Assembly: GCF_014284175.1 (NCBI RefSeq)
Contig: NZ_JACOGA010000004.1
Span: 270,185-334,184 of the forward strand
Source: Affinundibacterium flavidum
GTDB taxonomy: Bacteria; Pseudomonadota; Gammaproteobacteria; Burkholderiales; Burkholderiaceae_D
Direction: 5' to 3'
Length of the DNA stretch: 64,000 bases
Shown: in pieces, positions 1-8,731 of the stretch
Layout of the letters: every line of letters starts with the position of its first letter
How positions within the stretch are numbered: the stretch's first letter is position 1
Translations under genes and position numbers: made by a program
Notes under the pieces: model-generated
What the model saw: the letters and a program-made list of their open reading frames with translations, nothing else
Told to the model about the DNA's origin: nothing
The model's database searches: none

Positions 1-65
1 TAGACCGTAAGGGCATGCCGATGATGATCAAAGTCAAAGGCACGGTTGAGCCGTTTTATCGTTAA
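1..65 (+). CDS. 3' end of an unidentified gene (partial)
   Basis: An open frame enters from the left edge and ends with TAA at 63-65. The last 20 residues read DRKGMPMMIKVKGTVEPFYR. The gene is cut by the window edge and the piece is too short to assign to a family. The next ORF begins only a few bases downstream, so the two could be co-transcribed. Confidence 0.4.
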   Translation, partial: DRKGMPMMIKVKGTVEPFYR

Positions 66-90
66 ATAAGCGTTGTGCATCGAGAAAATC

Positions 91-381
91 ATGCCAGTGA
101 AACTTTTAACTAACAATGAACTAAACGCCTTCGAACAAAAGTGGCGACGGGTTTTTTCAGCTTATGGCACTGTATTAGCAAGTGCATTAGTGTATTTGGT
201 TGCTTTCTATCCGAGAGGAAACGAAAAGAGTGTTTGTTATGTACTAGGTTCACTTTCGGCAATTGGTTGTCTTCATGCCGCGAAAAAACTCCGTGACACG
301 GAAAGAGTTGATTCAGTTGTTGACGTCGAGAATTTAATAGGCGGGCATATGGATGGAGGAGTTGGCGACTTAGATGATTAA
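91..381 (+). CDS. small putative membrane protein, unknown function
   Basis: About 96 residues from the ATG at 91. A TTG at 73 in the same frame is an alternative start. Two hydrophobic stretches (roughly residues 22-40 and 48-62) are joined by a short charged loop with PRGNEK. This suggests two membrane helices, with a basic stretch after helix two and an acidic, glycine-rich tail. No family is recognised. It follows the preceding partial gene closely and may be its operon partner. It may be a real small gene because it has a plausible hydropathy pattern and no competing ORF, but there is little other support. Confidence 0.45.
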   Translation: MPVKLLTNNELNAFEQKWRRVFSAYGTVLASALVYLVAFYPRGNEKSVCYVLGSLSAIGCLHAAKKLRDTERVDSVVDVENLIGGHMDGGVGDLDD

Positions 382-440
382 ACTACGCCGCAAGAGGTTC
401 GTAATGGACACTGCGCATGTAGGTATCTCAGCAATCGGCT

Positions 441-482
441 CTTACTTACTTACTTACTTACTTACTCACTCATCACTCATTC
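441..482. repeat. CTTA microsatellite
   Basis: Six CTTA units in tandem (441-464) pass into a degenerate CTCA/ATCA run. The repeat lies about 80 bp before the start of the nitrilase-fold gene. A tetranucleotide tract in a 5' region can vary in length by slippage, so it could tune expression, but this is only an inference. Confidence 0.8.
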
Positions 483-561
483 ACCCTTCGATTCTCTTGC
501 AGCGCGCGCAGTTCCGGGTAGCTCAACATTAACTTATAAGCATCCACTAAATCTCAAGCCT

Positions 562-1770
562 ATGTCCAACTACAGCAAAGTTCAATTCATTTCCTGGGAG
601 TTGTACACCGGGCCTTTTAAAAATCCCGCAGATACGCCACAAGGTTTTTATAACGGTCTATCAAGTTCGACCGTGGATTTCCGCACTGACGTGTTAGGTC
701 AATGTTGGGACATTGAAGCGCGTCTGGCATTTATCGCAGATGCGATCGCCAAAGCCTATGCCAGCGCCGATCTGTCATCAAGCACCTTAAAGATTTTTAT
801 GGCACCCGAGTTTTTATGTCGCGGTGCTGGTGGCGCTTATCTGCATGATCTTTTGAATGGCTGGGTCGGTCCGGCACCCAGCAGTTTTGCTTTGCCCGCA
901 CCATTTAATTATGCTTGGGATGGCTTATTTGGCGGATTGCAAGCCTTGGCGGCGGATGCGCGTTATGAGGATTTTTTATTTGTATTTGGCACCATGATCA
1001 GTGCCTCATTCCCCACGGCTGAAGCCATTGATGGTCAGTATTTACTCGATCCCACAAAACCTGGCGAAGTGTATAACACCGCATTAATACAACGAGGCGG
1101 TGTCAGCCATACCGCAGATAACTACGCAGCTCGCAAACAATACATTTCAGGGATAGATTTTCTGAAATGGAGCGGCAGTGTCGCCCAACATACTTATCAT
1201 ACGGTTTTACCTGCAGATCCAGAAGCTGTCATACCGGCCGACGTTTTGGGTGTGACTGAGGGCGGCGCGGTATTTCAAATTGCTGGGTTAAATGATGTCA
1301 ACGGAGCAGTAATTGATTTCGGTATAGAGATTTGCTTAGACCATGCGCTCAGTGGCGGTAGTCGTGCCAATAGGTTTGGTCGTTTGCGTACCGCAAATCA
1401 ATGGGTGAAAATCCAATTAGTACCGTCGGGTGGCATGGGCTTATATCCGGATTCCATTCGCTTATTACCTGCCGCTGGGCCTACGCCGCATGCCTATGCA
1501 TTTAATTGCGATGGTTACACAACGCTGGATTCCAAAGTATTTGGTAGTCACACCCAAATCTGGAATGGTGCCAATGGTGCCAAAGTACCCGCTGCAAACA
1601 AATTAATCGAAGTCAGTGGCGGCGAAAGCCGTTCTGGCACCACACTGACCGCAGTGACGAATAGCGTCCTCACACGAAATGGCGAAGTACTGGCCAGCCA
1701 ACTTTGGAATAATGGTAACGGCGTGCAAGGCGCCGGTCATGTGCGGGTAATAAACGCTATGCCTTTATAG
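562..1770 (+). CDS. nitrilase/C-N hydrolase superfamily protein
   Basis: 402 residues without a signal peptide. It probably hydrolyses a carbon-nitrogen bond; the substrate is unknown. The three catalytic residues of the nitrilase fold appear in order: Glu83 in FMAPEF, Lys192 in AARKQY, and Cys258 in FGIEICLDH. It is longer than usual (about 260-340 residues). The extra length includes a segment between the Glu and Lys motifs and a Gly/Ser/Asn-rich C-terminal end. It does not look like the NAD synthetase, Lnt or biotinidase-like subgroups by eye. No strong Shine-Dalgarno sequence precedes the ATG. It appears monocistronic. Confidence 0.7.
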   Translation: MSNYSKVQFISWELYTGPFKNPADTPQGFYNGLSSSTVDFRTDVLGQCWDIEARLAFIADAIAKAYASADLSSSTLKIFMAPEFLCRGAGGAYLHDLLNGWVGPAPSSFALPAPFNYAWDGLFGGLQALAADARYEDFLFVFGTMISASFPTAEAIDGQYLLDPTKPGEVYNTALIQRGGVSHTADNYAARKQYISGIDFLKWSGSVAQHTYHTVLPADPEAVIPADVLGVTEGGAVFQIAGLNDVNGAVIDFGIEICLDHALSGGSRANRFGRLRTANQWVKIQLVPSGGMGLYPDSIRLLPAAGPTPHAYAFNCDGYTTLDSKVFGSHTQIWNGANGAKVPAANKLIEVSGGESRSGTTLTAVTNSVLTRNGEVLASQLWNNGNGVQGAGHVRVINAMPL

Positions 1771-1870
1771 GCATCGATTCAATTTGCAGACTACACCGAT
1801 TCCGTATTGGAACTTTTTGATTCTTCATTAGTCACTAGATACATGTCTAGTCGCAATAAACTATAGTCGT

Positions 1871-2027
1871 CTTGAATTTACTTGAGACCTCTACACAACC
1901 GTAGCGAGCGGTCGAAGTTTAAATCGAGAAGCGCACCTGTGCTAGAGCACAGCGACGCATTGACAAATCCGCCGATTCAAAATTTGGTCGCGCAGTAGGT
2001 TGTGTAGAGGTCTCTTGAATTCACTTG
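1871..2027. mobile_element. MITE-like element with 16-bp terminal inverted repeats
   Basis: A 129-bp non-coding core (1885-2013) starts with AGACCTCTACACAACC and ends with its exact reverse complement. It is flanked directly by CTTGAATTTACTTG (1871-1884) and CTTGAATTCACTTG (2014-2027), direct repeats matching at 13 of 14 bases. The core holds an inner hairpin, CTGTGCTAGAGCACAG (1937-1952). It has no coding capacity, so it would need a transposase supplied from elsewhere. A 14-bp duplication is long for a transposon target site, so the flanking repeat may be partly chance. Confidence 0.65.
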
Positions 2028-2159
2028 TGATTTTGGCTTGCTTAGGGAATACTTCTGGCACTATTCTATGGTCCTCGCAGATGCTGCGGCCACAGCAAAG
2101 ATACATAAAAATACCGTCATTTCACGCAACAATAATCAAAAACGAAAAAAGGAATACTT

Positions 2160-5042
2160 ATGAAAGTCGCTTCAAGAGCTGTCTCATCCACACTAGTTCT
2201 GGCAGCCAGTTGTCTATTGCCACTCAGTACAACGCTGGCGCAAGACGCGCCCAAACCACCTGCAAAGACACCACAAGCGGCACCATCAAAGGGCAAAGCG
2301 AAAGCCGGACTAAAAGTCGACTATCAAAAATTCACTTTGGCGAATGGCCTGGAAGTGATTTTTCATGTGGACAGATCTGATCCTGTCGTCGCAGTTAATT
2401 TGACAGCCCATGTCGGCTCTGCCCGCGAAAAAACCGGGCGTACTGGCTTCGCGCATCTGTTCGAGCATTTGCTATTTTTAGAATCCGAAAATCTCGGCAA
2501 AGGTGGCTTGGATAAAATGACAGCACGCATCGGTGGTTCTGGTGCAAACGGTTCAACTTCTCAGGACCGCACCAACTATCTGCAAACCGTGCCGAAAGAT
2601 GCCTTGGAAAAAATGATTTGGGCAGAAGCCGATAAACTGGGTTGGTTTATCAACACCGTCACCGATCAGGTGCTGGCGAAAGAGAAGCAAGTCGTCAAAA
2701 ATGAAAAGCGTCAAAGTGTCGACAATAATCCTTACGGCCACACTTCGTACGTGATCGACAAAGCCCTGTATCCGGCCGATCATCCTTACAACTGGCAAGT
2801 CATCGGCTCGCTCGAAGATTTGCAAAACGCGACAGTCGATGATGTCAAAGAATTCTTCCGCCGTTGGTATGTACCGAATAATGTGACGCTGGTGATCGCA
2901 GGTGACTTCGATACTGCACAGGCAAAAAAATGGGTAGAGAAATATTTTGGTGAAATCAAACGTGGTGAAGAGATCAAGCCCATCGCCAAGCGCGCCGGCT
3001 TTGTCAAAGAAACCGTCAAGCTCTATCACGAAGATAATTTTGCCCGCGTCCCTGCACTGACCATGGTATGGCCAGCGGTTGAACAATTGCATGCTGATTC
3101 CTATGCCCTGGATGTTTTGAGTGAATATCTGTCACGCGGAAAAAAAGCACCGTTCTACAAAGTGTTAGTGGAAGATAAAAAGCTCACCTCGAATGTCAGT
3201 ATCGGTAATCGCACTTCAGAAGTCGCCGGTCAATTCATGTTGAGTGTGCGCGCTTTTGATGGCAAATCATTAGATGAAGTCGCTAGCGCAGTCAGCGAAG
3301 CTTTTGCGAAATTTGAGAAAGAAGGTATCGCGGAAAAGGATCTGAATCGGATTAAGGCTGGACAAGAAACCCAATTTTATAATTCGCTTTCCAGCGTGCT
3401 TGGTAAATCATCGCAACTGGCGGAATACAACTACTTAACGGGCAATCCCGGCTTTGTCGAACAAGACATCAAGAATATACTCGCCGTAACGCCAGCCGAT
3501 GTGATGCGCGTGTATGAGAAGTACATCAAGGGTAAAAATTATGTCGCCACTAGCTTTGTACCTAAGGGCAAAGTCGCACTTGCCTTGAGTGGTTCCGGCA
3601 AAGCAGAAGTGGTAGAAGAAAAAATCGTGCAAGGTGCGGAAGATGCGGTGGATCCTAGCATCAATGCGACCTATACTAAGACGCCATCCAAAATTGCGCG
3701 TGCTACCGAACCAGCGTATGGCGCTGCTGCCGAAGTCAAATTGCCAACCGTGTGGAACGACAAGTTGAAAAATGGTTTGCGCGTGTACGGCATACAAAAT
3801 GATGAAGTGCCTTTGGTGCAATTTGAAATTCTGATCGACGGTGGTTTATTAATGGAAGACATCAATAAAGTCGGCGTGGCGAATTTAATGGCACGCATGA
3901 TGACGCAAGGCACGGCGAAAAAGACACCACAAGAATTGGAAGAAGCGATTCAGCAATTGGGCGCGTCTATCAACGTCAGTGCCCGTACTGAAGACATCCG
4001 CATCACCGTCAATACGCTCGCACGCAACTATGCGGCGACCTTGGCTTTGGTTGAAGAAATTTTGTTAGAACCACGTTGGGATGAGAAAGAATTTAGCTTA
4101 CTCAAGCAAAGTGTTTTGAGCCAGATTCGTCAACAAGATGCCAATCCAAATATGCTGGCGGCAAACGCGTATAGCAAGCTCATCTACGGTAATGAGAATA
4201 TTCGTTCACGCAATATTTTAGGTAGTGCGGAAACCGTGAACGCGATTAACATCGACGACTTAAAAGCCTATTACAACAAAAATCTATCACCATCGGTAGC
4301 GCGCATGCATGTAGTCGGCGCCTTGCCAAAAGCGAGTATCAGTCATTCTTTAGGCGAGCTGGCGAAAAAATGGCAAGCCAAAAAAGTTGACTTACCTGCG
4401 CCTATGAAAGCCGCTAACTTGAACACGGCAAAAGTGTATTTTGTCGATGTGCCTGACGCGAAACAATCCGTGTTGCAAATCGGTTACCCGGCGCTCGCTG
4501 CAACGGACAAAGATTTTTATGCGGCCAATGTCATGAATTACATCTTAGGCGGTGGTGGCTTTGCTTCACGTTTAACGCAGCAACTACGAGAAGGCAAGGG
4601 CTATACCTATGGCATCCGTTCTGGTTTTTCGGGCAGCCGTAGCGTGGGCGATTTCAGCATCAGCAGTGGTGTACGCAGCAATGTGACGCTGGAATCAGCA
4701 CAACTGATCAAACAGATTTTGCAAGATTACGCGGTCACTTATTCCGATGCTGATTTAGCGACGACCAAGAGCTTCCTGATCAAAAGCAATGCACGCGCTT
4801 TCGAAACCTTCACTGCCAAACTCGGCATGCTGGAAAACATCAGCAAATACGACTGGACCGCAAACTACGTGAAAGAGCGCGAACAAATCGTGAAAACCAT
4901 GACGCTAGAGCAGATCAAAGCCTTATCGCAAAAATATCTGGATCCAAACAAAATGATCTGGTTGGTAGTCGGCGATGCCAAAACTCAATTGCCGCGTATG
5001 AAGGAGTTGGGATTTGGTGAGCCTGTGCTGCTGAGTAAGTAA
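2160..5042 (+). CDS. M16 family zinc protease, periplasmic
   Basis: 960 residues with a signal peptide (cleavage probably after ALAQ near residue 28) and an Ala/Pro/Lys-rich linker. The N-terminal catalytic half carries the inverted zinc motif HLFEH (His99, Glu102, His103). The third zinc ligand is probably Glu182 in VVKNEKRQ, spaced as in pitrilysin-type enzymes. The C-terminal half (about residues 530-930) has the usual non-catalytic M16 repeat, including TRLTQQLREGKGYTYGIRSG. It is thus a two-domain pitrilysin-like enzyme in one chain. An AAGGA ribosome-binding site precedes the ATG, and a strong terminator follows. Substrate unknown. Confidence 0.9.
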   Translation: MKVASRAVSSTLVLAASCLLPLSTTLAQDAPKPPAKTPQAAPSKGKAKAGLKVDYQKFTLANGLEVIFHVDRSDPVVAVNLTAHVGSAREKTGRTGFAHLFEHLLFLESENLGKGGLDKMTARIGGSGANGSTSQDRTNYLQTVPKDALEKMIWAEADKLGWFINTVTDQVLAKEKQVVKNEKRQSVDNNPYGHTSYVIDKALYPADHPYNWQVIGSLEDLQNATVDDVKEFFRRWYVPNNVTLVIAGDFDTAQAKKWVEKYFGEIKRGEEIKPIAKRAGFVKETVKLYHEDNFARVPALTMVWPAVEQLHADSYALDVLSEYLSRGKKAPFYKVLVEDKKLTSNVSIGNRTSEVAGQFMLSVRAFDGKSLDEVASAVSEAFAKFEKEGIAEKDLNRIKAGQETQFYNSLSSVLGKSSQLAEYNYLTGNPGFVEQDIKNILAVTPADVMRVYEKYIKGKNYVATSFVPKGKVALALSGSGKAEVVEEKIVQGAEDAVDPSINATYTKTPSKIARATEPAYGAAAEVKLPTVWNDKLKNGLRVYGIQNDEVPLVQFEILIDGGLLMEDINKVGVANLMARMMTQGTAKKTPQELEEAIQQLGASINVSARTEDIRITVNTLARNYAATLALVEEILLEPRWDEKEFSLLKQSVLSQIRQQDANPNMLAANAYSKLIYGNENIRSRNILGSAETVNAINIDDLKAYYNKNLSPSVARMHVVGALPKASISHSLGELAKKWQAKKVDLPAPMKAANLNTAKVYFVDVPDAKQSVLQIGYPALAATDKDFYAANVMNYILGGGGFASRLTQQLREGKGYTYGIRSGFSGSRSVGDFSISSGVRSNVTLESAQLIKQILQDYAVTYSDADLATTKSFLIKSNARAFETFTAKLGMLENISKYDWTANYVKEREQIVKTMTLEQIKALSQKYLDPNKMIWLVVGDAKTQLPRMKELGFGEPVLLSK

Positions 5043-5096
5043 ATAAGTAAGTAATTATGTAAATAAGCACATCCCACCTAGATCAGTAGTTGAATG

Positions 5097-5132
5097 AGCC
5101 CGTCACGACGCCAGTTTTGACGGGCTTTTTTA
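5097..5132 (+). terminator. rho-independent terminator after the M16 protease
   Basis: Stem AGCCCGTCA / TGACGGGCT (5097-5105 / 5118-5126) with a 12-base loop and a run of T residues. Confidence 0.9.
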
Positions 5133-5153
5133 TAAGGAAAATAAATCTAAGGC

Positions 5154-5250
5154 TTACGCGAATTTGCACTGACTAGAGCTCATCGGGTAGGGTGCGCCGT
5201 GCGCACCACACTCATAGTCTGCGGCCTCGGTGCGCACGGCGCACCCTACC
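5154..5250. repeat. dispersed inverted repeat, copy 1
   Basis: A perfect 21-bp inverted repeat (5187-5207 and 5229-5249; core GGTGCGCCGTGCGCACC) is preceded by a conserved leader TTACGCGAATTTGCACT. The same arrangement recurs at 63798-63893, leader included, so this is a family of dispersed elements. It resembles REP/BIME-type intergenic palindromes. Any ORF here is an artefact of the palindrome. Confidence 0.85.
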
Positions 5251-5373
5251 TTACCCCATCTATTCTTGTGATTCATTCTTAAGATCAATAGGCTTTCCCT
5301 TCTATCGTGGACTCCAAGGGAACACAACGACCTCAGCACTCATTCAGCGTAAATCCTACAACCAAAAAAATTA

Positions 5374-5630
5374 TGTAAAGGATGCTTGACAAAGATTTTT
5401 TTTGGTTTAATATGTCAAACATGCTTTACACACATGCTCTATGCATCAAGTGCTTAGCAAATAACAAGCAGCTCAAACGGATATTCCAAGTGCTGCTTAT
5501 TTTTTGAATTCACATGTCAAGCAGGCTTTACATAGCGAATGGCATGGGTTGTTAGTGAAAATACAGAACGGCAAGGCATCTACGGATTCCCTGCTTTTTT
5601 TATCGCCAAGTGTGTCAACTTTGCTTTACA
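5374..5630. promoter_or_regulatory. array of four 18-bp operator-like sites
   Basis: Four near-identical sites lie at 5374-5391 (inverted: TGTAAAGGATGCTTGACA), 5413-5430 (TGTCAAACATGCTTTACA), 5515-5532 (TGTCAAGCAGGCTTTACA) and 5613-5630 (TGTCAACTTTGCTTTACA). The consensus is TGTCAA-N3-TGCTTTACA with partial dyad symmetry, fitting a dimeric repressor. The first covers the -35 box and the second the -10 box of the promoter at 5386-5413. The others sit in the long leader of the hydrolase gene, with start-to-start spacings of 39, 102 and 98 bp. No matching regulator gene is adjacent. Confidence 0.7.
5386..5413 (+). promoter_or_regulatory. sigma-70 promoter of the secreted hydrolase
   Basis: TTGACA (5386-5391), a 16-bp spacer and TAATAT (5408-5413) give a near-consensus promoter. 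Transcription from it would leave an untranslated leader of about 240 bases before the gene at 5661. It is overlapped at both boxes by operator-like sites, suggesting tight repression. Confidence 0.7.
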
Positions 5631-5660
5631 TAAAACTTCATCAAGGACAAGGAAATCATC

Positions 5661-6614
5661 ATGAATATCAGCAAAACATTAACTTCCACTTTCTTCAGCA
5701 TCGCCTTCGCCACCGCTATCGGTGCGGCGACCTATGAGACTGCCTATGCCGCGGCTAACACCACGATTAGTACCACTTCAGCCGCAGAGCAATTTCAAGT
5801 CGGTAGTATGTATGTAGAAAAGTATGCGAATCCACAAGCCAAAGGCGCACCGGTGATTTTGATTCCGGGCTTATCTAGCGGCGGCTATGTGTGGGATGAA
5901 ACCGTCAAACAATTGCGCGCTGAACACGAACTGTATGTGATTACGCTGGCTGGTTTCAACGGCAAACCAGCGCTGCCTGGTGCCAAACTGCCTAAGGCAA
6001 AAGATTCGCTATTGGAATTAATTCAAACCCAAAAAATCAATCAACCGATACTGGTCGGTCATAGTTTGGGATCTGCGTTGTCAATCTGGTTCGCTGAATC
6101 TCACTCAAATTTAATCCGCGGTGTATTTGCGGTGGATGGCTTGCCGGTTTTCCCTGGTACGCAAAATATGACTCTGGAACAACGTACTGCAATGGCGGAA
6201 GCTGGCCGTCGCCAAATGGCGAGCGCGGATGCAAAAACGTTTTCCGAACAACAGTTGCAATACATGCGGATGATAGGTCTGGTCGATCAGGCACAAGCAG
6301 AAAAAATTGCGGTGCGTAGCGCCACCAGCGATCCTGTTGCAACAGCAGATTACATGGCAGAATTATTGATGATGGATACACGCCAAGATTTGCCAAAAAT
6401 TAGCGTGCCAGTCGCCTTGGTGTCGCCTTACTATGCCACCGATTTCGCCCGCATGAATATGTCGGAAGACGCGAAAAGTGCTTACTACATGAGCTTTGTG
6501 CAAGGCATACCTAAACTGAATTTAGTCAGCATCAAGGATGCGCGCCATTTCGTGATGCTCGATCAACCTACAATTTTCCACGAAAAATTACTGAGCTTTA
6601 TCAATCAACTGTAA
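5661..6614 (+). CDS. secreted alpha/beta hydrolase
   Basis: 317 residues with a signal peptide (cleavage around AYAAA, residue 29-32). The nucleophile is Ser135 in LVGHSLGS, the oxyanion region is LIPGLSSGG (about 67-75), and the catalytic His is probably His296 in KDARHFVML. The fold is that of single-domain esterases/lipases acting outside the cytoplasm. AAGGA lies about 10 bases before the ATG. The gene is alone between its operator array and its own terminator, so it is probably the sole target of that regulation. Substrate unknown. Confidence 0.85.
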   Translation: MNISKTLTSTFFSIAFATAIGAATYETAYAAANTTISTTSAAEQFQVGSMYVEKYANPQAKGAPVILIPGLSSGGYVWDETVKQLRAEHELYVITLAGFNGKPALPGAKLPKAKDSLLELIQTQKINQPILVGHSLGSALSIWFAESHSNLIRGVFAVDGLPVFPGTQNMTLEQRTAMAEAGRRQMASADAKTFSEQQLQYMRMIGLVDQAQAEKIAVRSATSDPVATADYMAELLMMDTRQDLPKISVPVALVSPYYATDFARMNMSEDAKSAYYMSFVQGIPKLNLVSIKDARHFVMLDQPTIFHEKLLSFINQL

Positions 6615-6628
6615 GCCAAGCTAGCGGC

Positions 6629-6664
6629 AAAAAGCGAGCGTGAAGAAATTTCAGCTCGCTTTTT
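6629..6664 (+). terminator. rho-independent terminator after the hydrolase
   Basis: AAAAAGCGAGC (6629-6639) pairs with GCTCGCTTTTT (6654-6664). The stem starts with A and ends with T residues, so it can work in both directions between convergent genes. Confidence 0.85.
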
Positions 6665-6679
6665 CTATACGGTTTTGGT

Positions 6680-7026
6680 TAGGGTCTGTTGACATATATT
6701 TTAGTCAAGCGTTTCACTCAAAACGCGGGATGGCAAGGCACATCTCGCCGCTGCGGCTGGCCGCCCCAGCAAGAGATGTAACGCTGTCCATCTTGCGTTT
6801 TGATTGAAACCCTCCGGGAATGGCTCAAATGGGCACTTGGCGTTGTTGCAAGCTGCTTATAGTGCCCGCACTATAAGCAGCTTGCGGTGCAGTCAGGGTT
6901 TCGGACAGCATGCTGTCCGCTGACGTAACGAAGTTCCCTTACAAGGGAACTTTCCCATAGCGATAGCCTAGCGCAGTGCCCATTTGCGCGCATTCGCTTG
7001 CCTAAAATATATGTCAACAGACCCTA
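6680..7026. mobile_element. 345-bp non-coding element with 24-bp terminal inverted repeats and several inner palindromes
   Basis: Positions 6681-6704 and 7002-7025 are perfect 24-bp inverted repeats; the outer end reads GGGTCTGTTGACATATA. The ends abut TA on both sides (6680-6681, 7025-7026), as expected for TA-target transposition. Inside are an imperfect repeat pair (6711-6733 / 6788-6810), a 12-bp pair CAAATGGGCACT (6826-6837 / 6975-6986), a hairpin with a 17-bp stem and 2-nt loop (6849-6884), an 18-bp perfect palindrome (6902-6919), and AAGTTCCCTT / AAGGGAACTT (6931-6952). There is no plausible ORF. It sits between two convergent genes. Confidence 0.75.
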
Positions 7027-7028
7027 GT

Positions 7029-8420
7029 TCAAGCATATTCAAAGCGGTAGGAAAATCCGGGCTTTGTGGACGCAATGTCCGAACTGAAATGCATCAAATT
7101 CGTATCTTCCATCGTCACAGGATCGTGTGCATAAAACTGGCCTTGTGCATGAAATAGCAAAGGCAATTTGCCACCTGCGATCACTGGTGCAGACAAGCTT
7201 GCTTCAGGGCGTAAATCTGGTGTCAGCAAATAGTATATTTCCAAGAGTCTTTCTTGCGCTGCCCCTGGCTGCAGTCGGCCAAGTATCAATGCATGCGGCA
7301 GTATGTGTAGTACTCGCAATTGCACCAAGCCTTTGAAGTTGGCACACAATTCTATCTGCATACCCGACAACAAAGGCATAGGCTGATGTTTTTCAAGAAT
7401 GACCGAATTAAGCAAAGTGCCGTAGCGCGAGCTGTCTATTATCTGAACACCGCCTAAGCTCCGGCGAATGATGGCGTGCTGTGCGCTGATACGTCGCTCT
7501 GAGCTGAGATGGTGCAAAACGATATCCGCAGTCACTTTCGTCGTTTGACGTCCTAGCGTCCATTCTCGTCGCACTAATAGCTGAATCGGAATGTTGGTCG
7601 GGATGTTGGTTGGGATGTTGCTCAATTGGTCTGCAAGCGGCACAAGTCGGGCGCTTGTCAGCATGATTGTAGGTTGCAATGTTGGTTTAGCCACTGCAGC
7701 TGGTGCACCTAGCAGATTTTGATAGGTCGGCACGGCGACTTCGACCAAGTTTTCGTCCCAGGCTATGCTGCTTAATCCCATTGCTAAAGGTGCGGATGCA
7801 TCCTCGCGCTGCCCGGTCGCTACTTCCCATTGCGCAATGGCGGCATCTTTGGCGTAAATATCAATATTCAACTGACGGTGTTGGCTCTCTTGCATACCCG
7901 ATAGTCCACCAAGTTTAGCAATCGCACCATCCTCCGCATGCACACGCACGTTCTTTTGCGAAGCTAAAAAGACTTGATGAATTTCACTCAAACTAGCGTT
8001 CGCCCTGGGAATCAAGATCGTCGTCGTGCAAACCCATAAGCGCTGACAACCACTCGCATCAAGATAGCTAAGTTGCACATCCAAAGGATATTGCCCATGT
8101 TCTTTGCCCTTGCTCGAGAAGCTCAACAGCACGGCCTGCCAGGCACCAGACGGTGAGCGCTGTAAAGTTTGTTGCGATGTCTGTGGAAGCAGTAATTCCG
8201 AACGGAATTCAAAGCGTAATTCTTGAATAGCACGATCTAGTTCAGCACGTAATTCCAGCTTCAAAGTCTGACGCCCACCCGCAGCGCGCGGATCATAGCC
8301 ACTAAAATGCAAAGAGCTCGCACTTTTCTCTGCCTGATATGACAACGACTCAGACACAGGCACGGTCAAAGCCTGAGGAAGCAGACTTTGCATGGTTTGA
8401 TAAGCTTGACTTTTATTCAT
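7029..8420 (-). CDS. FHA domain protein
   Basis: About 463 residues from the ATG at 8420; a GTG at 8453 in frame is possible but gives an odd N-terminus. The middle part (about residues 275-375) is a forkhead-associated domain: a GRQ turn, RISAQHAII in the position of the SxxH loop, and DSSRYGTLLN as the NGT-like loop. FHA domains bind phosphothreonine peptides. The N-terminal 250 residues match nothing I know. A short Asn-Ile-Pro-Thr repeat (NIPTNIPTNIP) precedes the FHA region. There is no transmembrane segment and no kinase or phosphatase neighbour. The stop codon is 3 bp from the inverted-repeat element. Confidence 0.65.
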   Translation of the reverse strand: MNKSQAYQTMQSLLPQALTVPVSESLSYQAEKSASSLHFSGYDPRAAGGRQTLKLELRAELDRAIQELRFEFRSELLLPQTSQQTLQRSPSGAWQAVLLSFSSKGKEHGQYPLDVQLSYLDASGCQRLWVCTTTILIPRANASLSEIHQVFLASQKNVRVHAEDGAIAKLGGLSGMQESQHRQLNIDIYAKDAAIAQWEVATGQREDASAPLAMGLSSIAWDENLVEVAVPTYQNLLGAPAAVAKPTLQPTIMLTSARLVPLADQLSNIPTNIPTNIPIQLLVRREWTLGRQTTKVTADIVLHHLSSERRISAQHAIIRRSLGGVQIIDSSRYGTLLNSVILEKHQPMPLLSGMQIELCANFKGLVQLRVLHILPHALILGRLQPGAAQERLLEIYYLLTPDLRPEASLSAPVIAGGKLPLLFHAQGQFYAHDPVTMEDTNLMHFSSDIASTKPGFSYRFEYA

Positions 8421-8544
8421 GACTGCACAAGGCCAGAGAACGCAAAAGAACACAAATGAGTTGAGTGGACTACAGCATTACTGTAACCAACTACGCGGCG
8501 AGCGAAACCTAGAATAGGCGGGGCTTTGTGAATCTACTCTGTGC

Positions 8545-8579
8545 TTAAGTTCTGTACCTAAGTTCTGTACCTAAGTTCT
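8545..8579. repeat. 13-bp tandem repeat
   Basis: TAAGTTCTGTACC occurs twice in tandem (8545-8557, 8558-8570) with a partial third copy. It lies in the divergent spacer between the FHA gene and the aspartokinase gene, where it could contain regulatory half-sites. No other element is apparent in 8454-8731. Confidence 0.75.
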
Positions 8580-8731
8580 ATGCTCGTACTTATCAAAAAT
8601 AACAAAACCGCTAATTGACCCAACACCGACAGTGCAGTAACCTAGCCGCTCTCCGCAGTCGTGCTAAACAAAGTGCCGCAGCAATAGCGCACAGTCAGCA
8701 GCGCTGACATCTCATCCCATTGGAAACTGTC

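Noticed and set aside
2553..3913. Several long minus-strand ORFs inside the M16 protease gene
   Set aside because: They lie antisense to a gene with strong domain evidence, carry no family motifs, and are of the kind expected from codon bias.
5154..5389. Opposed ORFs of 61 and 65 codons over the inverted repeat
   Set aside because: Both are products of the palindrome and have no supporting signals.
5374..5630. Regularly spaced repeats considered as a CRISPR array
   Set aside because: Units are only 18 bp, spacings differ (39, 102, 98 bp between starts), one is inverted, and they overlap a promoter; operators fit better.
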